The position numbers and the translations under genes were made by a program. Positions 33,592 to 44,016 of a stretch of 64,000 nucleotides of DNA are shown here, piece by piece. Every line of letters begins with the position of its first letter. Within the stretch, counting starts at the first letter, position 1. The DNA is taken from contig PPXM03000004.1 in NCBI GenBank assembly GCA_003707065.3, forward strand, positions 496,001 to 560,000, in the 5' to 3' direction. The DNA comes from Trigonopsis variabilis (taxonomy: Eukaryota > Ascomycota > Trigonopsidomycetes > Trigonopsidales > Trigonopsidaceae). The notes beneath the pieces were generated by a model that worked only from the letters and a program-made list of their open reading frames with translations, did no database searches and was not told where the DNA came from.

Positions 33592-34260
33592 TAACACTGC
33601 ACGGACCCGTCCACCTAGGCGCCTCTCGTAATAGATACTAACAACCATTCAGTGTTCACAAATAGGGTAGAGTCTGTGCAAATGTTCATCTGGCTTTCTA
33701 CTCTTGTAGCCCCATGAGCACGCAGTTACCAGACTGAAGAGTTTTTCCAGCTATGAGCATCATAAAGCCATAGGTAATTCTTATTTTTTGTATACGTAGA
33801 TCTGCTATGATATTCCCAGGAATACAAAGTCAAGGAGCAACAATTATACGTTTGAAAACAGTTGTTGGTCTCGCGGATATAATGTAGCTCCTAATTTACT
33901 ACCCTCAACGCGGTTATAGATCTTTGAGGAGCTAGTCTATATATCAAGTTGAGGGTAAGAAAGAAAAATGTACCTGTTATTCTTGTAGCTTCTCTATGTC
34001 CTGTCCTCCGGAAGTGGTCTCTAATATTCTTCCGATTAGCTGGAAAGAGAAAATAGCTTAATTCAATTTGAGAAACATGTCTGGTCAATTTTAACTAGAA
34101 TTGACAAACATAAATTTACGCTCTCCGTACCTTTCAGGATCTAAGGAGGATATGCGATGAGATACCTACTCAGGTATATTCTAAACCCAGGCTGGTTCGT
34201 CGTCTTCGGTGGATTGCCTTGAAATTTTTGCTACAAGCCGTCACCCATCCAGAGCACATC
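33592..34260. other. Spacer upstream of TOM6
   Basis: About 670 bp with no gene seen. It holds a perfect 6-bp inverted repeat ATACCT-ACTC-AGGTAT at 34162-34177, about 85 nt upstream of the TOM6 start. Some of this stretch may be further remains of the MULE insertion. Confidence 0.45.
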
Positions 34261-34479
34261 ATGTCTACTGTTTCTGCTCCTCGCCAACCAACAGAACCCA
34301 GCACAGTTTCTCTTGTTTATCGGACACTCACTGATCCTGAAAGCGGCAGTGTTGTGTGGGGCGCTATCCTTTTCGCTGTTCGTTGACCCCTCCCATCTCT
34401 AAGTCTTACTAACTTGCAGGCTGGTATTTTCCTCATCAAATCTCCCATCGCCGATATGGTCGTTCCTCAGTATGTCTAA
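34261..34479 (+). CDS. TOM6: Small mitochondrial outer membrane translocase subunit, Tom6-like
   Basis: Exons 34261-34377 and 34420-34479 around a 42-nt intron with TACTAAC branch sequence 7 nt before CAG; 58 aa. The protein has a soluble N-terminus (STVSAPRQPTEPSTVS) and then LVYRTLTDPESGSVVWGAIL, which resembles the fungal Tom6 pattern of a PEN/PES-SVV segment leading into one membrane helix (FAAGIFLIKS), with a short tail IADMVVPQYV. Tom6 stabilises the TOM import pore. Too short for normal gene finding; the exact branch site and the in-frame join support it. It converges with RAN. Confidence 0.74.
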
Positions 34480-34769
34480 GAAGAGAAATTGTCACTAATG
34501 TTAGACTTTAAACTGCGTTGTTGGCGAGCCAGGTGACCGAAGAGTATTTGTACATATCAAAGTTATTCTTTCTAAAGCAACGTGCCGAAACTAGAAAATG
34601 TTATCGACAGATAGCTGATTATAGTCGACTCAAAATTACAATTGCATCTGATTATTCTGTGCTTCCCTTACAAAGCAGGAATGGGTCGGAAACAACACTC
34701 AAGACCTACTACAAAGTAATCTAAGGCCATTCGTTTTTGCCACTATCAAACACAATCCACTTAATCATT

Positions 34770-35540
34770 TTACAAATCCACATCATCTTCATCAGGCAAT
34801 GGGACAGCAGCAGCCTGGTCCATTTCTTGTTGGTACTTGTTCATCAAGTCAATGTCGACAGCCACAGTAGGGGGAGCAAGAGCAGGGGACTCAACAAACT
34901 CTAAGGATCGGTTGGCAACCAGTTTGCGAGCAAGCCAAAGGAAGGGTTTTTCAAAGTTGTAGTTAGATTTGGCGGAAATGTCATAATATTGGAGATTCTT
35001 CTTTCGGTGGAAGGTGATGGTCTTAGCCTTGACCTTTCGTTCCTTGACATCGACTTTGTTGCCGCACAGCACGATGGGGATATTTTCACACACACGGGTC
35101 AAGTCTCGGTGCCAGTTGGGGACGTTCTTATATGTAATTCGCGAAGTGACATCAAACATAATGATACCACATTGACCGTTGATATAATACCCATCTCTGA
35201 GACGGCCGAACTTCTCTTGACCGGCAGTGTCCCACACGTCGAATTTGATTTCACCATAGTTGGTGTGGAAGGTCAGTGGATGAACTTCGACACCTAATGT
35301 AGCATTATAACGTTTCTCAAATTCACCTATCAAGTTAATGGGGTTCTTATGGCCATGTCGCCTCCCTTGGCGGCCTTATCATGCTTACCAGTCAAATGTC
35401 GCTTGACGAAAGTGGTCTATAGTTAATTATCCGCAAAAGAAAATAAGATGATATCATAAAACACATCTACTCACCTTTCCAGTACCTCCATCTCCTACAA
35501 GCACGAGTTTGAAAGTAGGGACCTGGTTTTGTTGTTCCAT
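34770..35540 (-). CDS. GSP1: Ran GTPase (nuclear transport)
   Basis: Exons 35540-35475, 35416-35389 and 35326-34770; 216 aa, exactly the usual Ran length. Introns of 58 and 62 nt are the longest in the window. G boxes: GDGGTGKTT (intron within the P-loop Lys-Thr junction), switch [29 protein letters not shown] and [12 protein letters not shown]. The C-terminus is the acidic [10 protein letters not shown] that covers the switch in Ran-GDP. Ran-GTP drives nuclear import and export, spindle assembly and nuclear envelope formation. The sequence is near-invariant across eukaryotes, so the call is certain; the ortholog is Gsp1 in budding yeast and Spi1 in fission yeast. It shares a 197-bp divergent promoter with the TDG gene. 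Confidence 0.98.
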
Positions 35541-35737
35541 GTTTGTTGTCAAGTACAAGGTCAATGCAAGCTGCAAAGGTAGCGAAAATTTTTAAACCGC
35601 CACCAGATTAAGTTAGAAGCCGCACTCTAAGTTACACTTTTCGCTGACACCAACGTTCGAACAAGTTCTACGAAGCATTGATTAAAGATCACCATTAATG
35701 TGATACCTTTAAAATTGGATACTCGATTTATGCGCTC

Positions 35738-36514
35738 ATGACTCCTACAGATTCTCTCTCATTAGCAAAATTTGCCTATAAAGACAGCTCTGAATCAGCT
35801 TCATCGACAACCATCAAAGAACAAGAAGATCCTGATATGGAAATTAAAAAAGTAATAAAGAAAAGAAAAAAGGTGGTTAGATCATACGCTCCACCGAGTC
35901 GATACTCTCATCTTAAGCCAGTTGGAGATGCTTTATTGCCCAATCTGATCTGTCTATTCATAGGCATAAATCCCGGGGTTATGACTGCTACCAAGGGGCA
36001 CGCTTACGCCAATCCCACTAATCTGTTCTGGCCATTATTATATGAGTCTGGATGTGTAAGTCGACGACTCTATTGTACCGACGACAAGCGTCTGCCCTTG
36101 GACTGGCAACTGGGCCTCACCAATATAGTCTCGAGACCTACTGCTGAAGGCAACGAGCTATCAAAGGAAGAAATGATAGACGGAGCGAGGATACTAGAAG
36201 AGAAAATACTTCAATATAAACCGCTTGTCATATGTACGGTTGGTAAATGTATATGGGATTCTATTTTTCAATATAAAATGGGCCGAGCTGTTCGAAAATC
36301 TGATTTATTTCAGTATGGTTGGCAAGATAAAGGAAAGCTCTCTACTTTTGGTGGAGCCCGGATTTTTGTTCTTCCTTCTACTTCAGGCAGAGTTGCAGCT
36401 TTTTCTCGTCGCCAGAAATTAGATCTATTCGCTGAGCTGGCTACATATATCAACGGCGAACGGTATAGTAAATCACCATCAAACGGTGATTCTGCTACAT
36501 TTGGCGATAAATGA
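35738..36514 (+). CDS. G/T-U mismatch DNA glycosylase, TDG/Mug family (Thp1-like)
   Basis: Single exon, 258 aa. The N-terminal 50 residues are disordered with a basic patch (KKVIKKRKKVVR). The glycosylase core starts at about 65. LFIGINPGVMTATKGHAYAN contains the Mug/TDG motif GINPG with Asn78 as the catalytic residue, followed by NPTNLFWPLLYESG. The second motif appears as VLPSTSGRVAAFSRRQKLDLF, the DNA-intercalating loop in place of NPSGLNR. TDG enzymes remove T, U and damaged pyrimidines from mispairs with G in base excision repair. It is upstream of the ULS1-like gene on the same strand. Confidence 0.87.
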   Translation: MTPTDSLSLAKFAYKDSSESASSTTIKEQEDPDMEIKKVIKKRKKVVRSYAPPSRYSHLKPVGDALLPNLICLFIGINPGVMTATKGHAYANPTNLFWPLLYESGCVSRRLYCTDDKRLPLDWQLGLTNIVSRPTAEGNELSKEEMIDGARILEEKILQYKPLVICTVGKCIWDSIFQYKMGRAVRKSDLFQYGWQDKGKLSTFGGARIFVLPSTSGRVAAFSRRQKLDLFAELATYINGERYSKSPSNGDSATFGDK

Positions 36515-36845
36515 TTTGCATTCACTGATTAAGACGCATTCTGCGAAGGAGAATATACACTCTAAGATGCACACACAAAGGATTATCTGCTACATGTTTG
36601 ATTGATTCGAAGAAGACATGGCTTTTCATGGTTGAGACTTTGCGACTGGTCTTGTCGGGTAGTAGTAGGACGAGTCACGGACTAGTCACGGCAGGCTAAG
36701 CAAATTGTCGCACAATAGAATATTTAAATTACTGTGTATCATGTAGCGCTCATAACATTCAACCGCGATTGCCACTTGAAGTTTGCCCAACTGCCGCCAA
36801 AAAAGAGCTTTCTTAGTTATCTTTCTGGTATTCGTGAGCCATTTA
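36515..36845. other. Spacer before the ULS1-like gene
   Basis: 331 bp. It includes most of a minus-strand open frame (36686-36895, 69 codons) that reads protein-like but matches no family I know; see findings. Otherwise it is the presumed ULS1 promoter. Confidence 0.4.
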
Positions 36846-39800
36846 ATGGCCTCATTTAGTTCCGCGAGTTGTGCGGGCTCTTCAGGATCATCCATGTCTG
36901 GACGTGCAGTCAACAGCGGGTTTCTGACAACCAATGCGGAGTACGACGATTTTCTTGATCAAGAATATGATTCAGGTGCATCTATGGCTTCGTTTGGTCC
37001 TCCTCGATCTGAAAGAATGCTCATTTCGCCCGATCCTGAAACATCGAGTTCATCGGTGAGACGACTGGACGATAATAACTCTTCTACATCACCCCGTCAA
37101 CAACTTGCTAATCCGGGTAAAGATGAGTCAACTACGGATGCTGAAAGTTGGCGAGTTATAGAACGCATGGGAGGGGAAGTCTCCAGTTCATCTCAGAGTT
37201 CAACTTTACCTCCAACCCCGGTAGATCTCTCCTCTCCGCATTCTCTTTCCGTAGTTAGATCAAGCTTTGCTAGTCCGATGATTCAAAATCAAAGCTCCAC
37301 GGTACGAACAAGTCCGAGCTTTCAACTGAACTTGTCAAATTCTCCTGCTCTTGAGATAAATGGTTCCCTGCTCGGTCACTCTAACCTTTCGACTGCTTCT
37401 AGTCATTTAAGTAAAGACGTTGATAATAAACTCTCCCCTACCGTCTCCTCAAGCTCGAGTGCTCTTTTCTTGAAAGTAAATGGCCCTTCATCAGTTTCCT
37501 CGCCAAGTGCTTCGACTGTGTCGTTAGAGGCCAATAATGTCATTGACTTAACCTTAGATGATGATCCTCTACCAAAGTAAGTATTGATCTTATATTCACT
37601 GACTCCAGACCATTGCATAACTCTTCTAGAGATAATCCAGACCAATTTACGAGCAAAAGGTACTCTAATTGTAATAGCTGTCGGCTAACTAATAGTTCTA
37701 CACTCAAGCGTTCTCGCATGAATTCTGGTGGAGACAGCGACATCGAAATTGTGGATGCTCGTATCGTTCCTGCGAAACAGAGGTCAAAGGCTTCTCAGCC
37801 TTTTTCTGTAGCACCAAAAATAGGACACCGTTCTCAGCAGACACATGATATTTACACAGGACACCCCATTACCTCAATGTTGGACTCTAGCAACGCTAGC
37901 TTGGGGCCTTCAAAATCCTTAAATGGAGATAATGATAATCATAGCTGGCCTAATCAAAAGCGAAGTTTTCGGTCATCGCCTCTCGATCGATCTCAAGAGC
38001 TACGGGTTACAGCACCTAATAGTTCCGTGCCTCATACAAGAGGGGAAAAGCGACGCTATGTCATCAATATTGATGAGGTGCCTCAAAGCGATGAAACGTT
38101 CGGAATATGGCTCTTTGAAGAAACATCTCGGTATTCTTTTGCTGCCGGCACGAGACCAACTCAAGAGCTCGACCACACTACAAGAAAAATCCTTAGGTGT
38201 AGGAATGCTATGGCTGTGCTCACTCAACTCAAGACACAGCTACATCAGGCTCGCAAAGAGACTTCAATGAAGATATTAGCACTTGAGAATGACTGCAAAC
38301 AACTGCGTGAGCGAAGTTTATCCATTAGTGCTTCTTCTCAAGCTTACTGGGATGTTCAAAATGCTTGGGCAAAAGTGGATCGAGCCTTGCGGGGGCTCAA
38401 TAAACAGAAGGATACTTTTTCCAATATCACTGCTCTAGCTGACGTCCACATGGAACTTCAAAATTCAAAGAAACGTCAACTAGAGGCCGGAGGACAAGAG
38501 GTCTTCGATAGTTATAACTCCTCTGACTATTCGCAAGGAGAGGATGATTTGATTTACAATGGCTATGTCTCCCTTGTTCAGCCTGTACCGTCAACATCCC
38601 ATGCATTCAGAGACCTTGGCGACAGGATAATGCCATCTTTTAACGACGTATTGGTACAACGAGTCAACGATAATGGCGTTGGGAGGTTCGAACGAGAGGT
38701 GGAGATGACGCAGCAAGAAATTTCCAAGTTACTAGATAACATTAAACCGGAAGGAAATGCTAATAACAGAGCTGGGACGCCAAAGGAATTACAGATCGAT
38801 CTACTTGAGCATCAAAAGGTAGGACTTCACTGGATGCAAGAAATGGAGGAAAGCACCAAGGGAGGTATCTTGGCTGATGACATGGGCCTTGGGAAGACAA
38901 TTCAAGCCATTGGCTTGATTATGAGCCGCAAGCCTCATCAGGGCGCACTCAAAACCACGTTAATTGTTACTCCTGTGGCGCTATGCTATCAATGGGCACG
39001 AGAGATTGAAGTCAAGGTCAAACAGGAATACAAGCTCTCGGTGTACATTCATCATGGAACGAAGCGAACTGCCCGTTCGTGGAAGGATCTTACCAATTAT
39101 GACATCGTGTTGACCTCTTATTCTACTCTCACCCGAGAATACAAAGACGAGACGGCGCTGGGAATTGAGAACGCAGGGGAAAATCGACAAACTACTGGAA
39201 GCATGTTTTACGAAGGGGAGTTCCATCGAATAATTTTGGATGAGGCCCAATATATCAAAAATCGCAACGCTCAAGCCTCAAAAGCTGCTTACGCTATTAA
39301 AGCAAAGTATCGATGGTGCCTGACTGGTACACCGATGCAGAATAATGTCGACGAGTTATATAGCTTGATCAAATTCCTTAATATTCGTCCCTACTGTGAT
39401 TATAAGAGTTTTTCCAAAGACATAGCTACTCCGTTAAAGAGCCGGCATGCGTTTTCAATTGATCGAGCGATGGAGAAAGTCCAGGCTATACTCAAAACCA
39501 TTCTACTTCGGCGGACAAAGCAATCTGAAATTGATGGGAGGCCGATTCTGACCTTGCCTCCAAAGACTATCCATCTATCACAAACCCAGTTTAGTAAAGA
39601 CGAGCAAGCTTTTTATAATATCCTACAAGGGTCTGCTGCAGAGAAGTTTCTTTCCATGGCGGGTGCGGGTTTTGGCAGGCATTATACGAGCATTCTCAGT
39701 CTTCTGATGCGATTGCGACAAGCATGCTGCCACCCTAGAATTATCAAGTCAGAGGAAATACTTGGAGGAGCTGCGAGGATACTTGATGGAGGTCACTCGA

Positions 39801-40897
39801 ATGGTGGGCTCCTGGCTGATGAATCAAGATTGAGGAAATTAGTTGAGGCTCTGCCTGAACCAGCGGTGACTCGGGTCAGGGCTCTTATCCATGAAGGTGG
39901 TTTTCAATGTCCGATATGCATTGATGCAATTCCTGAACAGGATGTTCGTCTTATATGCGATTGTTGCCATGAGATGTGTGCAGAGTGTCTTGCTCAGTAT
40001 TACCAAAAGCAAAGAAGTTTGAATCCTAGAGAAATTGTCAAATGTCCTCAATGTCGGCGCGATACGTTTATTGAAAAGGTCTTCACTGTGCCCCTCTTCA
40101 GAGAAGTTCATATGCCCGTCGTCAAGACAGAAAAGTCAGTATTCAAAAGTCTCGATGATATTTTGGGTAGCTCGGATTCTGAAGACGAAGAAAGTAAAAC
40201 GAAAACGGAACAAGAGACAATGTCAGAGAAAAAGCGGGGGAAATTGGCTGCCAAAGATGAGGTTTCAGAACCGAAAGCAGGTCCGACCGAGCTAGAGAAG
40301 GAGATGGAAAAGAATTCTCATTTCTTTTTGGACCATAACAATTATTCATCAGCGAAAGTGCTTAAATGTTTAAGCATCATAAAGGACATTAGCTACGAAT
40401 ATCCAGAGCAGAAAATCCTCGTTTTCTCTTCATTCACGAGTTTTCTTGATGTAATTGAACTTGCTTTGACTGATAATAATGTTGGCTACGTTCGATACGA
40501 TGGAACTATGAATGCTACGGCTAGGCGGGATGCTGTTTTTGAGTTTGAAGACAAGCCCCAAAACAAGGTTATGCTGGTAAGTCTCAAAGCCGGTAACGTG
40601 GGTTTGAACCTCGCATTTGCGAGCCATTGTATATTATTAGATCCCTTCTGGAATCCATATGTCGAGGATCAAGCTATTGACCGAGTTCACCGGATTGGGC
40701 AGATGAATCCCGTATCGGTCCATCGGGTGGTTGTGCCTGGCACGGTGGAAGATAGGATTTTGAAGCTACAGGATGAGAAGCGTGAGCTGATTGAGAGCGC
40801 ACTGAATGAAGAGGGTTTCAAGAAAGTTTCTCGGCTGAATCAGCAGGAGCTAGCCTACTTGTTTGGGATTAGAAGGGAGCCCCCACCCGCGAGATAG
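36846..40897 (+). CDS. ULS1: SNF2-RING translocase, Uls1/Rad5/Rad16-like (SUMO-targeted)
   Basis: Exons 36846-37576 and 37609-40897 with a 32-nt intron, the shortest in the window; 1339 aa. The N-terminal third is Ser-rich and disordered, with a SUMO-interacting motif VIDLTLDDDP (about 232-241) and a second acidic IEIVD patch. SNF2 lobe 1 starts near 640: GGILADDMGLGKTIQAIGL (Walker A) and LDEAQYIKNRN. A RING finger CPICID...CPQC (about 1010-1060) is inserted between the lobes. Lobe 2 ends with LDPFWNPYVEDQAIDRVHRI. The layout fits Uls1/Rrp1-type translocases that act on SUMOylated proteins, Rad51 and telomeres. There is no HIRAN domain, which argues against Rad5. Another in-frame ATG at 36894 is possible. 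Confidence 0.87.
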
Positions 40898-40983
40898 ACG
40901 ATTGAGATAATTGGTAAATGTACATTAGATGAGGTCGTGGGTTGGGTTTTAATGGTATAGGACAATTGGAAATCCTCGATAAG

Positions 40984-41883
40984 TCATCCTATTTCTTGTA
41001 GAGAATATTGATAAAGTCGTGCTGCCGCTTCTTGGAATTCATCAGATTCTGGCAATCTAGATAAGACATTGACCACTGTTGCCCTTGACCGTTGGACCAT
41101 AGAGCGAAGACGAACGATATCAGTAGGAGAAAGGGCGAGATAGAAGGGAACTTTTATTTTTGTAGTTGAATGAGAACAAGAAGGAGAGCTTGTGGGAGAT
41201 AATACGTGAGTATTGTTGATAAATTCTAGGTTAGGGCCAACGAATGAATACACGGGATCATTAGGAGGAGCGCAAGTGGACTGCTGGGAGAGCGTTTGAG
41301 GAGCAGCATTGGATGCATTCTCTGAAAGAAATTCGTCCGAGTCAGAATCAACTGATTGAGCGAAATCTTGATTAATCCAGTCAGTTGAACGGACCAGGGA
41401 TTTGATAGTGGCCGAGTCCTGGACAGCTAGCGACATCAGGCCAGCAAACATTAAGTCGAGTTTTTTAAAGGTGGGGAAAAATGCAAGAGGTCTAGGATGG
41501 TGGTAAGCATCAATATAATCGATATATTCATTCGCCAGGCTCAATAGTCGCTGTATTAGACTGAAATAGAATGCTTTAGTCGAAAGACGGTTCGATTCAT
41601 GGCCAATTTGATCGATGCAGGAGACCAATGAATACCATACTAGATCGATTAATTTATTAAAATCTTCGTCAAGTTGTTGAAATGATTGATAGCCTCGTTC
41701 GGGGTGTTCACCGATGGTCTGGATATGACGCCTAGCGATAGCAATTTGACTTTGATCGAGATAGTTTGCTAACTTGGCTTGCTGGCTTGCCGATAGGGAG
41801 CCTCCAAGGTTCAGCTTGGACGCTTTACTGTTCTCCTGAGCGCCGGGTAGAAATCCCCCTTGGTCATCGAGATTGTGGGACAT
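40984..41883 (-). CDS. TFIIH-associated Tfb6-like protein
   Basis: Single exon, 299 aa. Helical core: QAKLANYLDQSQIAIARRHI, then GYQSFQQLDEDFNKLIDLVW, then LLSLANEYIDYIDAYHHPRP followed by FPTFKKLDLMFAGLM. The end, LSPTDIVRLRSMVQRSRATV, is a second conserved helix. The order (YxDxxLxxIxRRxI, IDxVWxS, LPxFxFxPxP, KLDxxFxxL, RIxSxxxRTR) fits the fungal Tfb6 family, whose yeast member helps release Ssl2 from TFIIH. An acidic/Ser linker is inserted before the last helices. The match is by pattern only. It converges with ULS1 (86 bp) and lies downstream of BOL3. Confidence 0.64.
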   Translation of the reverse strand: MSHNLDDQGGFLPGAQENSKASKLNLGGSLSASQQAKLANYLDQSQIAIARRHIQTIGEHPERGYQSFQQLDEDFNKLIDLVWYSLVSCIDQIGHESNRLSTKAFYFSLIQRLLSLANEYIDYIDAYHHPRPLAFFPTFKKLDLMFAGLMSLAVQDSATIKSLVRSTDWINQDFAQSVDSDSDEFLSENASNAAPQTLSQQSTCAPPNDPVYSFVGPNLEFINNTHVLSPTSSPSCSHSTTKIKVPFYLALSPTDIVRLRSMVQRSRATVVNVLSRLPESDEFQEAAARLYQYSLQEIG

Positions 41884-42244
41884 GACGTTACATGGGAGAT
41901 GAGCTGACAGATAATTTAATCATCTTGTCTAACTCCTTAAATCTCGTGTAGAGATCATAAGAGAAGCACTGGTATATAATTCTCACTGATACATGAAGAA
42001 TATTGCAAGTAGTTCTGTTCCGAAGACTATTGTAACTGGAGGAGCAAAATCAAATCATCCGTACCTTTCAATCGACTAATACTTGGAGAAAGAGATCCCA
42101 ATTCTCTTTAACAACCGACAAACACATGCATACTAAAATAGCCGAAGAGATTACAGGAAATAATAATTTTGGGAATAAAATTGCTGTTACCTACAAATAG
42201 GCGATATAAGAAAAGGACAATTAATATTTACAAGAGGAATAGAC
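41884..42244. other. Spacer between the Tfb6-like gene and BOL3
   Basis: 361 bp, presumed promoter of the Tfb6-like gene plus BOL3 3' flank. No gene, repeat or RNA recognised. Confidence 0.45.
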
Positions 42245-42566
42245 TTAGATGCCGACGGTATTTAGACGGAGACCATGCCATTTCTTAATATCATCTTTAA
42301 GGATGGAGTTGACCAGTTGATGCTGTTGAATCATTCTCATGCCCTTGAACTTTTCAGAAGCGATATCAATACTGAACATAGACCCACAGCCGCCTGCAAT
42401 TAGTGAAACTGAGAAGAAATCAAATACCTGATATATCAGATACCTGGAGTTTTGTCGGCTTTAAAGCTTCTTCCAATTTATCGTAAATTGCCCGTTCCTC
42501 GGCGCTATAGCTAGCAGGAGCAGGATATAGTGATCTTGATAGAGCACTAAATGATCGGCGAAGCAT
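42245..42566 (-). CDS. BOL3: Mitochondrial BolA-family protein Bol3 (BOLA3)
   Basis: Exons 42566-42428 and 42393-42245 with a 34-nt intron; 95 aa. The N-terminus MLRRSFSALSRSLYPAPA is a basic, Ser/Leu-rich mitochondrial targeting sequence. The BolA fold follows: EERAIYDKLEEALKPTKLQV, then the spliced DISGGCGSMFSIDI, then FKGMRMIQQHQLVNSIL and DDIKKWHGLRLNT. GGCGSMF with conserved Cys and the QQHQLVN helix are BOLA3 hallmarks. Bol3 works with glutaredoxin 5 and Nfu1 to place 4Fe-4S clusters in lipoate synthase and succinate dehydrogenase. The intron falls within the GGCG codons, so the motif is visible only after splicing. Confidence 0.93.
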
Positions 42567-44016
42567 TATATCAGATCAACTTGGCCACGTTACGCCTCCA
42601 AGTTCTGAGAGCCAATAATCAAGTGGAAATCAGAGGCTTCGATTACTAAGTGCGATCTCTGAGTAGCGGTGCCCGTCAGTGTAACGCCAGACGAAGGGAA
42701 AAGGATAAGCTCCACAGCTTGAGCTACTAAAGTGGACAAGTAAAGAGGAAGTTATATGATTGTAACCATTATAAATATAAGTTGGAACTAATTAAAGACA
42801 TTTCATACAGAAGTAATCAAGACATTCGTATGCTATTTGTAATACCAAATAAGGAAATTAGGAAGATAGCTACATAAGGTGTGACGACATCTGACACAAA
42901 AGAATTAGAATGACAATGCGACCGCGAAGATTGTGTGAGAATTTATGCGGTCTCTGGGAACTGTCTGGCTGGCAGTTAACACATAGATAGAAGCGATCTC
43001 AATGATAATAGGATGACACGATCGAGCCAAAAAATGTGATCGGCGAGCCCATGTTTCATGATATACTAATTATATCAATTAATTAGAGATTTGCAACTGT
43101 CATCCCTAGCATCACTTGCGCTTCACTTGCCACAAGAACGGGTATCCGGAACGAGGACAGTCTTTCAAATCTTGTAGACTAATGATTCCTCGCAAACGCG
43201 AAATTGCCAGAATTTTCAAAGATTATGATATAAATGGTACAAAACATGTCCACGAAGCGCACATTGGCACTTTTATATTCACATGTCGATCTCCGCGTTA
43301 GATATGCAACAAGCAAATGACAGTTTGAACAGGATAACGACACCAAACAAACTAAGTACTAGCTATTTCAATGAATTCTAACAGATAGAGTTACATATCT
43401 CGCTGTAGAAGACAAATCACAAGGGGCAGGACGTAGACTGTTGCCATTGAATATCATCTGATCTTCTGGACGCGTAGTAGGATACAACAAAAAGCTCAAG
43501 TACAAAATAAACACGTAAAAACGAGAAATAGATAACCAGAGCTTCCCATTGTGAGGTAACGATGGATGTGGTTGTATTCTCGGGAAATGGTTGCCATCCG
43601 TGGCGAAAATTTTTTGTTTTGGTTGTCCAACCCCATCCTTAGCAACAGCCAACAATATTGACAACTCCTTGAATCTTTCGACTGGCTTATAATTAGTTTT
43701 GTGTCGTTATTGTGTCGTCTTTTTTACGCTCCTGCCTTGTTTAATCTTGCCAATCTGCCGTCTTTGCGTTAATTTTGCTTTGTCTTAGTATCGCGTCGCG
43801 GTCCCGCAGTTGGTTCTTTAGATTTATATTAATCTGTTCTAATTCGTTCTGTCTCTTCGGAGCGTCCAATCTCTAGACTCGCTGTACTTGGATTTTACTC
43901 TTGTTCGCGTCTTGTTTGACTTCCCCTGTTCGTCGCTCTCTAACCGCGCGCTTGTCCTGTCTGTGCTCCGATTTTTTTGCTGTTAGTCATTCTGCTTTTA
44001 TCTTGCCTAATTGATC
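42567..44016. promoter_or_regulatory. Divergent region BOL3 / three-RRM gene with pyrimidine-rich leader
   Basis: 1.45 kb without a confident gene. The last 300 bases before the RRM gene (about 43690-44016) are strongly T/C-rich on the plus strand (repeated TCTTG, CTTTT, TTGTCT runs) and probably form a long 5' leader. A minus frame at 43368-43664 (98 codons) has a hydrophobic stretch but no recognisable family. Confidence 0.5.

Noticed and set aside
43368-43664. 98-codon minus-strand frame with one hydrophobic segment between BOL3 and the RRM gene
   Set aside because: No recognised motif; lies in a long leader/promoter region.
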